Notes: generated by a model not told the origin, from the letters alone. Shown: positions 1 through 7,402, counted from the stretch's first letter. The stretch is DNA of 8,900 nt from Lachnospiraceae bacterium UBA2734 (GCA_002353635.1 DEKA01000044.1:519-9418); one strand, 5' to 3'. Numbers and translations are program-made.

Positions 1-979
1 GTTCACCCTCAGAGAGCTTCGCCTCCGCCACGATCTGTCCTGACGTATCGTAGTTTCCGGAAGACGGGGAGACAGACGGCGCATCGGGCACCTTTCCGTT
101 CACCTCATAGAGGGCAGTCACCGGTTCACTCGAAACGCCGAAGTGGTTCACATAGACAGCCCGGACAGTGTACCTGCCCTTCGAGAGACGGATCGGACGG
201 TCATAGAGATTGGACTCCGTCGTAGGCGTCTTGCCGTCGAGCGTATAAAAAATCGAGCCGTTCCCCTCCGCGGTCATCGAAAGATTGAGGACATCATCGT
301 AGGAGCCCGGTTTTGCTGAGAGCTGCGGCTGAAAGACCATATATTCCTGAAACATCTGACGGATATCTTTGTCTTTGCAGGAACCAAGAACTTCTGCTAT
401 TTTAGCATAATCGCCGCTCTTCGAATATATGGAGATCATCTTTCTGTAGGCATCCCCTACGCGGTCCCCGTATACATCCGGCTGGTCGATGATCGTCTGA
501 ATGCTCTTTGCGGCGGCGTCCGAGTCACCTGCCTGTGCGAGATAATCGGCTTCCCTGAGAATCAGATCGGCATCTGCCGGCGTCTTCAGGCCAATCGCTG
601 TCTTAATCTCCTTCGCCGCCCTGCCATAGTCCCCGCGCTCTGAGTAATCGTAAGCCCTGGCCACATAGTAGGATTCTGAATGCATCAGAACAGCCTGCAT
701 GATTCCGAAAGCAATGCAGACCGCCAGTGCGCACGCCGCAAGGACACAGGCGATGATTTTTCTCCTGTGCCTTGTGCGAAGGCGCTGTTCCCCGGCAGCC
801 TTCTCCTGATCCTTTTCCTCCTCTTCGCGCCCGATGTCGTCTTTGATGTCCGTCATCGTCTCGCTGATCTGCTGCTCGAGCTGCGGGTCATAGACAGGCA
901 CCACCTTGATATCCGCGAAGCAATAGGGACAGAACAGGGATCCGTCTTTAATTTCCTTTCCGCACTTTGGACACTTCAT
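1..979 (-). CDS. Membrane-anchored zinc-ribbon/TPR protein with chitobiase-C-like repeats (partial, C-terminus outside window)
   Basis: The frame is open from an ATG at 977-979 to the left edge, giving 326 residues and no stop. Residues 3-20 form a zinc ribbon (C3xxC6, then C17xxC20). A charged segment follows (about 30-72, with a run EEEEK), then one hydrophobic membrane helix (about 74-96). Residues 103-200 look like degenerate TPR helices (AYDYSERGDYGRAAKEI and similar). Residues about 222-293 match the chitobiase/beta-hexosaminidase C-terminal-like beta-sandwich, with the telltale IFYTLDGKTPT, and a second copy seems to begin near 300. The likely layout is a cytoplasmic ribbon, one helix, and external TPR and beta domains, perhaps binding cell wall or partner proteins. 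No enzyme domain is seen. The start lies 7 bases after the folD stop, with a modest AGGA at 991-994 inside the end of folD, so it is probably translationally coupled. The domain calls are good; the function is unknown. Confidence 0.85.
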   Translation of the reverse strand, partial: MKCPKCGKEIKDGSLFCPYCFADIKVVPVYDPQLEQQISETMTDIKDDIGREEEEKDQEKAAGEQRLRTRHRRKIIACVLAACALAVCIAFGIMQAVLMHSESYYVARAYDYSERGDYGRAAKEIKTAIGLKTPADADLILREADYLAQAGDSDAAAKSIQTIIDQPDVYGDRVGDAYRKMISIYSKSGDYAKIAEVLGSCKDKDIRQMFQEYMVFQPQLSAKPGSYDDVLNLSMTAEGNGSIFYTLDGKTPTTESNLYDRPIRLSKGRYTVRAVYVNHFGVSSEPVTALYEVNGKVPDAPSVSPSSGNYDTSGQIVAEAKLSEGE

Positions 980-986
980 ATCCGCA

Positions 987-1835
987 TTAATCCTGCTGCA
1001 AAGAAATCGCTTCCACGCAGTTCTTCATGAGCATGGCAACAGTCATGGGACCTACGCCGCCGGGCACCGGTGTGATGCAGGATGCGATTGGCGATACATC
1101 ACCGAAGTCCACATCGCCGCAGAGCCTGCCGTTTTCGTCTCTGTCCATGCCGCAGTCAATGACAGCAGCGCCTTCTTTTACATAATCTCTTGTAAACATC
1201 TTAGGCTTTCCGACCGCCGTGATCAGAATATCCGCTCTCCTGCAGACTTCCTGCAGGTTCTTTGTCTTTGAGTGCGCGATGGTCACCGTCGCATTCTCGC
1301 GCAGCATCAGCATGCCCATGGGTTTGCCGACGATATTGGAGCGGCCCACGATCACGCACTCCGCGCCCTGCGTCTGGATATCGTACCTGTGCAGGAGCTC
1401 GATAATGCCCGCCGGCGTACAGGAGCGAAAGCCCGGAAGACCAATAGAGAGTGCGCCCACACTGATCGGAGAGAAGCCGTCCACGTCTTTTTTCGGAGAG
1501 ATCGCCTGGATGACCTTCTGCCCGTCAATCTGCGGCGGAACGGGGAGCTGCACGAGGATCCCGTTTACAGAATCGTCCCGGTTCAGCTGGTCAATGAGCT
1601 GAAGGAGTTCCTCCTCAGACGTATCTGCGGGAAGATTGATCTGTCTGTTCACGATGCCGCAGTACTCGCAGGCCTTTTTCTTGTTGCGCACATAAACAGC
1701 ACTCGCCGGATCATCGCCGACCAGAACGACGGCGAGGGTCACAGACCTGCCATTCTTGGTGAGTTCTGAAACTGCCTGCTTCACCTCATCCTTGATGTCC
1801 TGTGCTGTCTTTTTACCATCTATGATACGGGCCAT
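987..1835 (-). CDS. folD: Bifunctional methylenetetrahydrofolate dehydrogenase / methenyltetrahydrofolate cyclohydrolase
   Basis: FolD is a cytosolic enzyme of one-carbon metabolism. It oxidises 5,10-methylene-THF with NADP+ to 5,10-methenyl-THF and hydrolyses that to 10-formyl-THF, supplying purine and fMet-tRNA synthesis. The product is 282 residues, the usual family length. The catalytic part shows Y48-V-R-N-K52 (the lysine equivalent to E. coli K54), VQLPVPPQIDG (95-105, with Q96) and KDVDGF (116-121, with D119). The NADP-binding half shows VIVGRSNIVGKPMG (161-174), an ATVTIAHSKT strand and PVPGGVGPMT (256-265). I chose the ATG at 1833-1835 because MARIIDGKK is the normal FolD start and a strong ribosome binding site precedes it. 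The same frame stays open upstream to about 1973, but that extension is not FolD-like and runs through the gap. No terminator is seen after ftsK, so folD is probably read through from it. All key residues are present. Confidence 0.97.
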   Translation of the reverse strand: MARIIDGKKTAQDIKDEVKQAVSELTKNGRSVTLAVVLVGDDPASAVYVRNKKKACEYCGIVNRQINLPADTSEEELLQLIDQLNRDDSVNGILVQLPVPPQIDGQKVIQAISPKKDVDGFSPISVGALSIGLPGFRSCTPAGIIELLHRYDIQTQGAECVIVGRSNIVGKPMGMLMLRENATVTIAHSKTKNLQEVCRRADILITAVGKPKMFTRDYVKEGAAVIDCGMDRDENGRLCGDVDFGDVSPIASCITPVPGGVGPMTVAMLMKNCVEAISLQQD

Positions 1836-1991
1836 GGTGTGCTCCTTTCTGTGCTGTGTTACTGTCGCTATCACATCCGGCATGCCGCTGCCTGGATTAT
1901 GCGTTGTTCCTGCGGCACCCGTTTTCAGCAGATGCAGGAATCCAAATCTGCAGAGGACGGTATAACTCTCCAAACTGTGAGGCGCTCCATT
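1836..1991 (-). other. ftsK-folD intergenic stretch with weak hairpins
   Basis: This 156-base gap holds no convincing gene or promoter. On the minus strand it contains short inverted repeats, GCAGAT/ATCTGC with a 12-base loop and TGCCGC/GCGGCA with a 23-base loop, neither followed by a T-run. I therefore see no intrinsic terminator, and folD may share the ftsK transcript or have its own unrecognised promoter here. Confidence 0.4.
1842..1850 (-). promoter_or_regulatory. Ribosome binding site of folD
   Basis: On the minus strand AGAAAGGAG lies six bases before the ATG at 1835. It fixes the start at the shorter, family-like position, not at the longer open frame that begins near 1973. Confidence 0.85.
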
Positions 1992-4900
1992 CTACAGGGA
2001 CTGGCAGTACTCCTCGAACTGTGCGGGCGTCATGAGGATCTTCCTCGACTTCGTGCCCTCGGATTCACTGACGACACCTGCGTCGCACAGCTCATCCATG
2101 ATCCTTGCCGCGCGGTTGAAGCCGATGCGGAACCTCCTCTGCAAAAGACCTATCGACGCCGAATTCTTCTCGATGATGAACTTGCCGGCGTCCTCAAAAT
2201 ACTCATCCAGATCAGATCCTGCGCCCTCTTCTGCCACGGCGGCGTCAGCGCCTGAAGAGCCGGATTTCATATTTTCAATCTGCTGCTCGATTGCCCTGCC
2301 TGCGCTCTCATCCGTGTGGTTGTGCGCGCGGATGAAGTCGACGACATCGGCCACCTCATCGTCAGAGACGAAGGCGCCCTGCACACGGGCTGGTTTAGCC
2401 ATTCCCTGCGGGAAGAAGAGCATATCGCCCTTTCCCAGGAGCTTCTCTGCGCCGACGCGGTCGAGAATTGTCCTCGAGTCCACGTTGGACGTCACCGCGA
2501 AGGCAATGCGGCTCGGCATATTGGCCTTGATGAGGCCCGTGATGACATCGACTGAGGGCCGCTGCGTTGCGATGACAAGGTGCATGCCGGCAGCTCTCGC
2601 CAGCTGTGCCAGGCGGCAGATGGCAGTCTCAACATCGTTCTTGGCCACCATCATGAGATCGGCCAGCTCGTCTACGATGATAACAATCTGCGGGATCGGG
2701 CGCATGTCCGTCTCCCCCTCTGCCATCTTCTTTTTCGCAAGGGCGTTATAGCCCTTGATATCGCGCACGTGCGCATCAGCGAACTTCGCAAATCTCGCTG
2801 TCATCTCGCCTACCGCCCAGTTCAGGGCGCCGGCCGCCTTCTGCGGATCTGTCACGACGTTGAACAGAAGATGGGGGATGCCGTTGTAGACGGACAGCTC
2901 CACGATCTTCGGGTCGATCAGGATGAGCTTCACCTCATCAGGTGTTGCGTGGTAGAGGATGCTCATGATGATCGTATTGATGCAGACAGATTTGCCTGAT
3001 CCCGTCGCACCTGCGATCAGAACATGCGGCATCTTGGCAATGTCGGAGATGACAGGCATGCCTGCGATGTCCTTGCCGACGCCAAAGGCGAGACGGCTCT
3101 TGTGATTGCGGAATTCCGGCGTATCCAGGATCTCGCGCAGGGCCACAGTGGAGGCCACCTTGTTCGGCACCTCGATGCCGATCGCGGATTTGCCCGGGAT
3201 CGGTGCCTCAATGCGGATGTCCTCCGCTGCGAGCGCGAGCTTGATATCATCCGCGAGGTTGAGAATCCGGCTGACCTTTACGCCCTGCTCCGGCTGCAGC
3301 TCATAGCGCGTGACGGCGGGTCCCTGCGAGATCTCCGTGATCCGCACATTTACGCCGAACGTCTGCAGCGTTCCCTGAAGGGTTGCGGCAGTCTGCCGCA
3401 GCTCATCGTCCGTGCCTGCGGGACTTCCGCTCTTTCCGGGATGGAGAAGGTCCATCGGCGGGAAAACATACGGCCGCTCCTGCGGCACGTCAGCCGTCTT
3501 TGTGCTCTGCTGCGCCGGTACATTTGCCGCAGAAGTTCGCTGTACCGAAGATAAATGCGCATCTGCATCTCCGACTGCAGCTTCTGTCCCTTCCGCCTGT
3601 TCCTGGATATTATTGTCCCGGTCCCTGCGGATGGTCGCTGCGGCCGCATCGCTGGCAGCCTGTTCCTCTACACGGCGCTTATTGTCCTCCTGTACCTTCG
3701 CCTGCGCCCTCTGCTCGATGATCATCTCCTCGGCACGGCGCTGCTCCTGCTGTGCGCGCAGCTGCTCCTGCTGCGGGTCTTTCGCATCTGTGCCGGAATC
3801 TTCCGGAAGTGTGGCCGGGGATTCAGATTCTGTATGAGCGGACGGGGATTCAACCGAAGCCGCAGAGGAGGATTCTTCGCTCTGTGCAGTCGGATTGACA
3901 TGAGTGATCTGTGCTCCGCGAGCCTTATTCTGCCCTTCATCGATATCCGGTTCTGTCGAATCTGCAGACCCGGCAGAAGATGCCGAACGGTCAAAGGAAG
4001 ACCGGACAGGTACAGTGCCGGCATCCTCCGGAATTGCTGCCGGAGAATCAGATCTCGTCTCTGCAGAAACGGCATTTGCCGCGGCCGCGGCACTCCTTGC
4101 CCTGTCTTCTCTTGCGTTCTCTTCCTCAACCGCTGCTACGGGATCACCAATTGTATGGAGATCAGGCGTGATGCCGGAGAGACCGCGAAAGCCTGTCCCG
4201 GCTCTGCCCGCGGCAGCATCCGCACTGCCAAAGGCCGCAGCAGGTGCTGCGGCAGCGGAGACCGCACCCCTTTGTACAGGTACAGACATCCCCTCTTTGT
4301 CTGTCCCGACGTAGTCATGCAGTCTGCCCGCATCAGATGACAGGCCGCCGCTATCCGCGCCCCGGATGATGCTGCTCGTCTTCTTCTGTGTGTTAAGCCC
4401 TACAACTTCTCCGATACCGTTTCTTATGATCTTTCCGGAAAAGGCATCAGAGCCATAGTCTGCGTCACTGCCTGAAACGTCGGCTTCAGAGAAATTCCCC
4501 GCCTCAATGTCCGGATGAAGAATCGCATCCGTATCCTCGAAGTCCGCTGCGTGGATTTCGTGCAGATCCTCTGACTGCCAGCGGCGCAGATCCTCCTGTA
4601 CGTCGGAGGATCCCAGCACTGCAGTCGTATCCTCTGCGTGCAGCTGCCCGTCCGAACCATCTGCAGAATTCGCGCCGTGATCCACCGCATCGTCAATCAC
4701 ACCTGTCTTCGCATTATTCTGTGCATTCGAAGGCGCTGTAAAACGGATGATCCGGGGACCATTGTCCGCCTTGTCTTCAGCACCTTCTGCGGATTTTACA
4801 GCCCCTTCAGCTGTATTCTGCGGGTTCTGCGCACCGGGCTGCACAGCAGCAGCGCCTGCCTCAACACCGTTTTGAGCGTTGAATCCACTTGCCGGCTGTC

Positions 4901-6224
4901 CGTTTCCTGCAGCGGCTGTCTGCCCGCCGCCTGCACCGGGCGCACCATATCCCTGCGCTCCCGCGGCTCCTGGCCCGAACTGTGCAGCACCGCCATTGCC
5001 GTTTCCAGACGGCTCACCATTTGGCTGTATGTTCGGACCTGCGTTCTGCGCATCCCTGTTCAGGAGCGTGTCGCCCACGATCCCGCGAAACTGCACCTCG
5101 CGGCTCCCCGGCCTTCTGAAAATACCGCCCAGAACACCCGCACTTCTTCCTGCCCCGGCGCTGTTCCTGCCACCATAAGCCGAAGCACGTCCATCTCTGT
5201 AATAAGCGTCATCTCTATCGTCCGGCTCACTGCTCCGTCTGAAGCCATTTCCGGATCTTCGGTCGTCACTTCCATAGCCGTCATCAGCGCCGTCAGCGGA
5301 TTTCCCGTCCGCAGAATCTTCCCCCGCAGCATCCAGATCATCCTCTCCGGCACCACCTGGTACGCCATAATCTTCAGGGTGCTCTTCCCTGTATCTTCGC
5401 TCCTCTTCCCTGCGCTCTCTTGAGATCGCCGCAGCCTCCTGCACTTTGTCCTGTGCGAAGTCCACAATAGACCTCTGCGTGATCATGACCGCAAAAATCA
5501 GGGAGGCGACGATCAGCACCATCACTGTGCCGACCATTTTCAGGGTGCTGTAAAGAAAGAAAGCAATGGAGCCGCAAAGAATTCCGCCGCCGTCCCTTCC
5601 CTGCGCACATCTTGTGTAGATGGAGAGAGGCTGGTACACCGGATTATTGGCAAAGTCCCCGACGGCGAGATCACAGATCACACCGAGTACGACCAAAAGA
5701 CCCGTTGCACCGACAATCTTGGCGGTGATCCCGGGTTCATCTGCATTTGCTGTATAGAAGAGCGCCGCGCCGAAAACGAACAGCGGCAGAATATAGGCCG
5801 GCAGTCCGAAGAGACCGAACATGCAGTCCCTGAAGAAATTGCCCACCGGTCCCAGGATTCCAAAACACGAAAGAAAAAGAAAGACCATCGCCGCAAAGAG
5901 AAGGATGATGGTGATGTCGCGCCGAAGGAGTTCATTTTCGTACTCCTCCCGCGTTACCCTCTTTCGCCTTGTATAAGGCCTTGACGATGCACTGGAAGAC
6001 CCGTACGTACTCCGTCTCGTTCTGGATGTACCCGAAGATGCTCCCGCAGCTCTCCCCTGCGTCCTCGCAGAAGTCCCCCTTGCGGAAGACGCAGATGTGC
6101 TCCGGCTGGAAGACGATCTTGCTGACGAGCTTCTGGACGCACTTCTTCCAGAGGAGCTGCGCGATGACGCACTCCCCGTACTCCTCCTTCTCTGTGCTGA
6201 TGTTCTGCCTTCTCTTTCTGCCAT
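1992..6224 (-). CDS. ftsK: FtsK/SpoIIIE-family DNA translocase with very long disordered linker
   Basis: FtsK/SpoIIIE is a septal, ATP-driven DNA pump that clears chromosomes from the division or sporulation septum. The 1410-residue product starts with a Ser/Arg/Thr-rich segment (2-95). It then has four or five membrane helices (about 103-124, 138-158, 167-188 and 212-249). A linker of about 660 residues (255-915) follows: acidic at first, Gly/Ala/Gln/Asn-rich in the middle, and ending in a Q/E/R-rich, probably coiled-coil stretch (816-870). The motor starts near 917, with Walker A GATGSGKS (1072-1079), Walker B VIIVDE (1181-1186) and IATQRPSVDVITGLIK. A winged-helix gamma domain (1338-1410) carries LQRRFRIGFNRAARIMDEL, the part that reads orienting DNA sequences in relatives. 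I chose the ATG at 6222-6224, though its GAGG is only 3 bases away. A GTG at 6281 would add 19 residues but lies inside a hairpin. Bacillus SpoIIIE is about 790 residues, so the linker is unusually long. I cannot tell whether the role is vegetative or sporulation. Confidence 0.95.
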   Translation of the reverse strand: MAEREGRTSAQRRRSTGSASSRSSSGRSASRSSSARSSSSRSTSASSARGTSARTQGRAAGASSGTSRTRRSTYGSSSASSRPYTRRKRVTREEYENELLRRDITIILLFAAMVFLFLSCFGILGPVGNFFRDCMFGLFGLPAYILPLFVFGAALFYTANADEPGITAKIVGATGLLVVLGVICDLAVGDFANNPVYQPLSIYTRCAQGRDGGGILCGSIAFFLYSTLKMVGTVMVLIVASLIFAVMITQRSIVDFAQDKVQEAAAISRERREEERRYREEHPEDYGVPGGAGEDDLDAAGEDSADGKSADGADDGYGSDDRRSGNGFRRSSEPDDRDDAYYRDGRASAYGGRNSAGAGRSAGVLGGIFRRPGSREVQFRGIVGDTLLNRDAQNAGPNIQPNGEPSGNGNGGAAQFGPGAAGAQGYGAPGAGGGQTAAAGNGQPASGFNAQNGVEAGAAAVQPGAQNPQNTAEGAVKSAEGAEDKADNGPRIIRFTAPSNAQNNAKTGVIDDAVDHGANSADGSDGQLHAEDTTAVLGSSDVQEDLRRWQSEDLHEIHAADFEDTDAILHPDIEAGNFSEADVSGSDADYGSDAFSGKIIRNGIGEVVGLNTQKKTSSIIRGADSGGLSSDAGRLHDYVGTDKEGMSVPVQRGAVSAAAAPAAAFGSADAAAGRAGTGFRGLSGITPDLHTIGDPVAAVEEENAREDRARSAAAAANAVSAETRSDSPAAIPEDAGTVPVRSSFDRSASSAGSADSTEPDIDEGQNKARGAQITHVNPTAQSEESSSAASVESPSAHTESESPATLPEDSGTDAKDPQQEQLRAQQEQRRAEEMIIEQRAQAKVQEDNKRRVEEQAASDAAAATIRRDRDNNIQEQAEGTEAAVGDADAHLSSVQRTSAANVPAQQSTKTADVPQERPYVFPPMDLLHPGKSGSPAGTDDELRQTAATLQGTLQTFGVNVRITEISQGPAVTRYELQPEQGVKVSRILNLADDIKLALAAEDIRIEAPIPGKSAIGIEVPNKVASTVALREILDTPEFRNHKSRLAFGVGKDIAGMPVISDIAKMPHVLIAGATGSGKSVCINTIIMSILYHATPDEVKLILIDPKIVELSVYNGIPHLLFNVVTDPQKAAGALNWAVGEMTARFAKFADAHVRDIKGYNALAKKKMAEGETDMRPIPQIVIIVDELADLMMVAKNDVETAICRLAQLARAAGMHLVIATQRPSVDVITGLIKANMPSRIAFAVTSNVDSRTILDRVGAEKLLGKGDMLFFPQGMAKPARVQGAFVSDDEVADVVDFIRAHNHTDESAGRAIEQQIENMKSGSSGADAAVAEEGAGSDLDEYFEDAGKFIIEKNSASIGLLQRRFRIGFNRAARIMDELCDAGVVSESEGTKSRKILMTPAQFEEYCQSL
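3790..3833 (-). repeat. Imperfect direct repeat in the FtsK linker, copy A
   Basis: This 44-base stretch aligns without gaps to 4015-4058 with roughly three quarters of bases equal by eye. It encodes the core SPATLPEDSGT (residues 802-812). The partner copy encodes SPAAIPEDAGT. This suggests a past internal duplication in the disordered linker. Confidence 0.6.
4015..4058 (-). repeat. Imperfect direct repeat in the FtsK linker, copy B
   Basis: Partner of the stretch at 3790-3833. It encodes SPAAIPEDAGT (residues 727-737), 75 residues before the other copy. Conservation of the PED core in both copies, with changed flanking residues, fits either an old duplication or a repeated binding motif. 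Confidence 0.6.
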
Positions 6225-6239
6225 TCCCCTCTTACCAGT

Positions 6240-6284
6240 AAATAAAAACCACGAAGTCCGCGAAAGAGGCGCCTTTCGCACTCC
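6240..6284 (-). terminator. Terminator-like hairpin just before the ftsK start
   Basis: On the minus strand GGAGT-GCGAAAG pairs with CTTTCGC-GG-ACTTC: 12 base pairs, one of them G-U, with a two-base bulge and a six-base loop. Four bases later comes TTTTTATTT (6240-6248). The arms are plus 6273-6284 and 6253-6266. It could end the yebC/acidic-gene transcript or act as an attenuator of ftsK, whose ATG is only 15 bases past the T-run. The four-base gap before the T-run makes it a less than perfect intrinsic terminator. It also buries an AAAGGAG next to the possible GTG at 6281. Confidence 0.5.
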
Positions 6285-6324
6285 TTTGCAGACCCCGTGT
6301 CTGTTCTTGTTCTACGAACTGTAT

Positions 6325-6354
6325 AATTTAGCACTTCATCCCGAATTGTTCCAA
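6325..6354 (-). promoter_or_regulatory. Possible weak sigma-A-type promoter for ftsK
   Basis: TTGGAA (plus 6349-6354) and TAAATT (plus 6325-6330) are spaced 18 bases apart on the minus strand, upstream of ftsK and inside the long inverted repeat. Each box matches the consensus only partly, so this is a tentative call. Confidence 0.25.
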
Positions 6355-6386
6355 AAGCGCCGCAATTCTTCCCAAGGGGTGCTAAA
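6327..6386. repeat. Long nested inverted repeat with CIRCE-like half-sites
   Basis: The outer arms TTTAGCAC (6327-6334) and GTGCTAAA (6379-6386) are perfect 8-base inverted repeats. Nested inside are GAATTG (6343-6348) and CAATTC (6363-6368), nearly on the same centre. It lies wholly between the acidic gene and ftsK and overlaps the possible -10 box. No T-run follows on the minus strand, so it does not look like an intrinsic terminator. An operator or a leader RNA structure fits better. Confidence 0.55.
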
Positions 6387-6393
6387 CATTCAT

Positions 6394-6645
6394 TTAGATG
6401 TCGAAATCATCGTCGTCAGAGACCTTGAAATCGAAATCGTCTTCTGCTGTATTGACGGACGGCCCGCTGTCCTTGTCCCCGCCGTCAGCGGCTGCAGTAT
6501 GCGGAGCGGGATCCGACAGATCCACATCCTCCCCGCGCGCCTTCTCCATCTTAATGATGTCCTCATCCGAGAGATCAAATTCCATCTCCCTGTGAGGCCT
6601 GCGCTTAGGCCCCGGAAGCGGATTGTCGAGCTGCTGTGTGCTCAT
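6394..6645 (-). CDS. Small acidic protein of unknown function, 83 residues
   Basis: I do not recognise this protein. It is very hydrophilic, with 24 Asp/Glu against about 9 Lys/Arg. It has no membrane helix, signal peptide or cysteine. A basic patch PKRRPHR (13-19) precedes the acidic part. A short motif occurs three times: FDLSD (23-27), VDLSD (41-45) and FKVSD (73-77). The last 15 residues are almost all Asp and Phe, ending DDDDFDI. The start at 6643-6645 lies two bases after the yebC stop, with GAGG seven bases upstream inside the end of yebC, so it is very likely co-expressed with yebC. The tight spacing, good ribosome site and patterned composition support a real gene. It may be a disordered partner or adaptor protein, but that is inference. 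Confidence 0.75.
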   Translation of the reverse strand: MSTQQLDNPLPGPKRRPHREMEFDLSDEDIIKMEKARGEDVDLSDPAPHTAAADGGDKDSGPSVNTAEDDFDFKVSDDDDFDI

Positions 6646-6647
6646 CC

Positions 6648-7388
6648 TCAGTCCTCGTCAGGCTCATTCCAGTTGTGATATACGTTCTGCACATCATCAC
6701 TCTCGTCGAGACGGTCAAGAATGATATGCAGTCCCTTTACAGCTGTGGGGTCTGTCACGTCGACATAGTTCTGCGGAATCTTTGTGACTTCAGCGGAAGC
6801 GGTAGGAATACCGGCATCTGCAAGAGCCTTCGATACAGCGTCGAAATCGTCAGGAGCCGTCGTGATCACGAACGAATCCTCATCATCCTGAATGTCCTCG
6901 GCGCCTGCATCGAGAACAACCATCATGAGATCATCCGCTGTTCCGTCGTACTCCTCCTTATCGATGACGATCTGTCCCTTGTCATCGAACATGAAAGAAA
7001 CGCAGCCTGTTGTGCCGAGGTTTCCGCCGCCCTTGGAGAATGCGGCACGCACATCGGAAGCTGTTCTGTTCGGGTTATCTGTCAGCGTCTCCACGATGAT
7101 GGCAACGCCTGCAGGGCCATATCCCTCATATGTGTTGTGCACATAGTTGACGCCGTCGATATCGCCGGCAGCCTTCTTGATGCCTCTCTCGATGGTATCG
7201 TTGGGCATGTTGTTGGACTTCGCCTTCTGGATGACCTGCGCGAGCTTGAAGTTGTTGGCCGGATCCGGGCCGCCCTCTTTTACAGCGACCGCAATCTCAC
7301 GGCCGATGATGGTGAAAATCTTGCCCTTAGCGGCGTCGTTAGCTTCCTTTTTGTGCTTGATGTTCGCGAACTTTGAATGTCCTGACAT
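6648..7388 (-). CDS. yebC: YebC/PmpR/TACO1-family regulatory or translation factor
   Basis: The 246-residue length and the start MSGHSKFANIKHKKEAND are diagnostic of the YebC family. Further signatures are GKIFTIIGREI, NMPNDTIERGIKKAAGD (about 59-75) and a C-terminal DDVQNVYHNW. Members are three-domain cytosolic proteins. They were first described as DNA-binding transcription regulators (PmpR, RuvC-regulating YebC). The mitochondrial relative TACO1 and some bacterial members act on the ribosome, helping translation through proline runs. The sequence alone does not say which role applies here. The strong TAAGGAG seven bases upstream supports the start. The gene follows the CBS protein by 53 bases and precedes the acidic gene by two bases. 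No truncation or odd composition is seen. The gap before it contains only a short TTTTC/GAAAA inverted repeat and no clear promoter. Confidence 0.95.
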   Translation of the reverse strand: MSGHSKFANIKHKKEANDAAKGKIFTIIGREIAVAVKEGGPDPANNFKLAQVIQKAKSNNMPNDTIERGIKKAAGDIDGVNYVHNTYEGYGPAGVAIIVETLTDNPNRTASDVRAAFSKGGGNLGTTGCVSFMFDDKGQIVIDKEEYDGTADDLMMVVLDAGAEDIQDDEDSFVITTAPDDFDAVSKALADAGIPTASAEVTKIPQNYVDVTDPTAVKGLHIILDRLDESDDVQNVYHNWNEPDED

Positions 7389-7395
7389 TTTGTGT

Positions 7396-7402
7396 CTCCT
7401 TA
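7396..7402 (-). promoter_or_regulatory. Ribosome binding site of yebC
   Basis: On the minus strand TAAGGAG lies seven bases before the ATG at 7388, which fixes the family-typical MSGHSKF start. Confidence 0.85.

Noticed and set aside
1836..1973. Upstream extension of folD by 46 residues
   Set aside because: The extension is unlike any FolD N-terminus, and a strong ribosome binding site sits inside it, directly before the family-typical ATG at 1835.
3555..5423. Long plus-strand open frames (3555-4340 and 4638-5423, 261 residues each) opposite the ftsK linker
   Set aside because: They are antisense shadows of a G+C-rich, low-complexity coding region. Their products are rich in Arg, Cys and Ser with no domain pattern and no convincing ribosome sites, while the minus-strand frame is clearly FtsK.
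6327..6386. A genuine CIRCE/HrcA operator
   Set aside because: The half-sites match well but the spacing is about 40 bases instead of 9, so it is kept only as a CIRCE-like inverted repeat.
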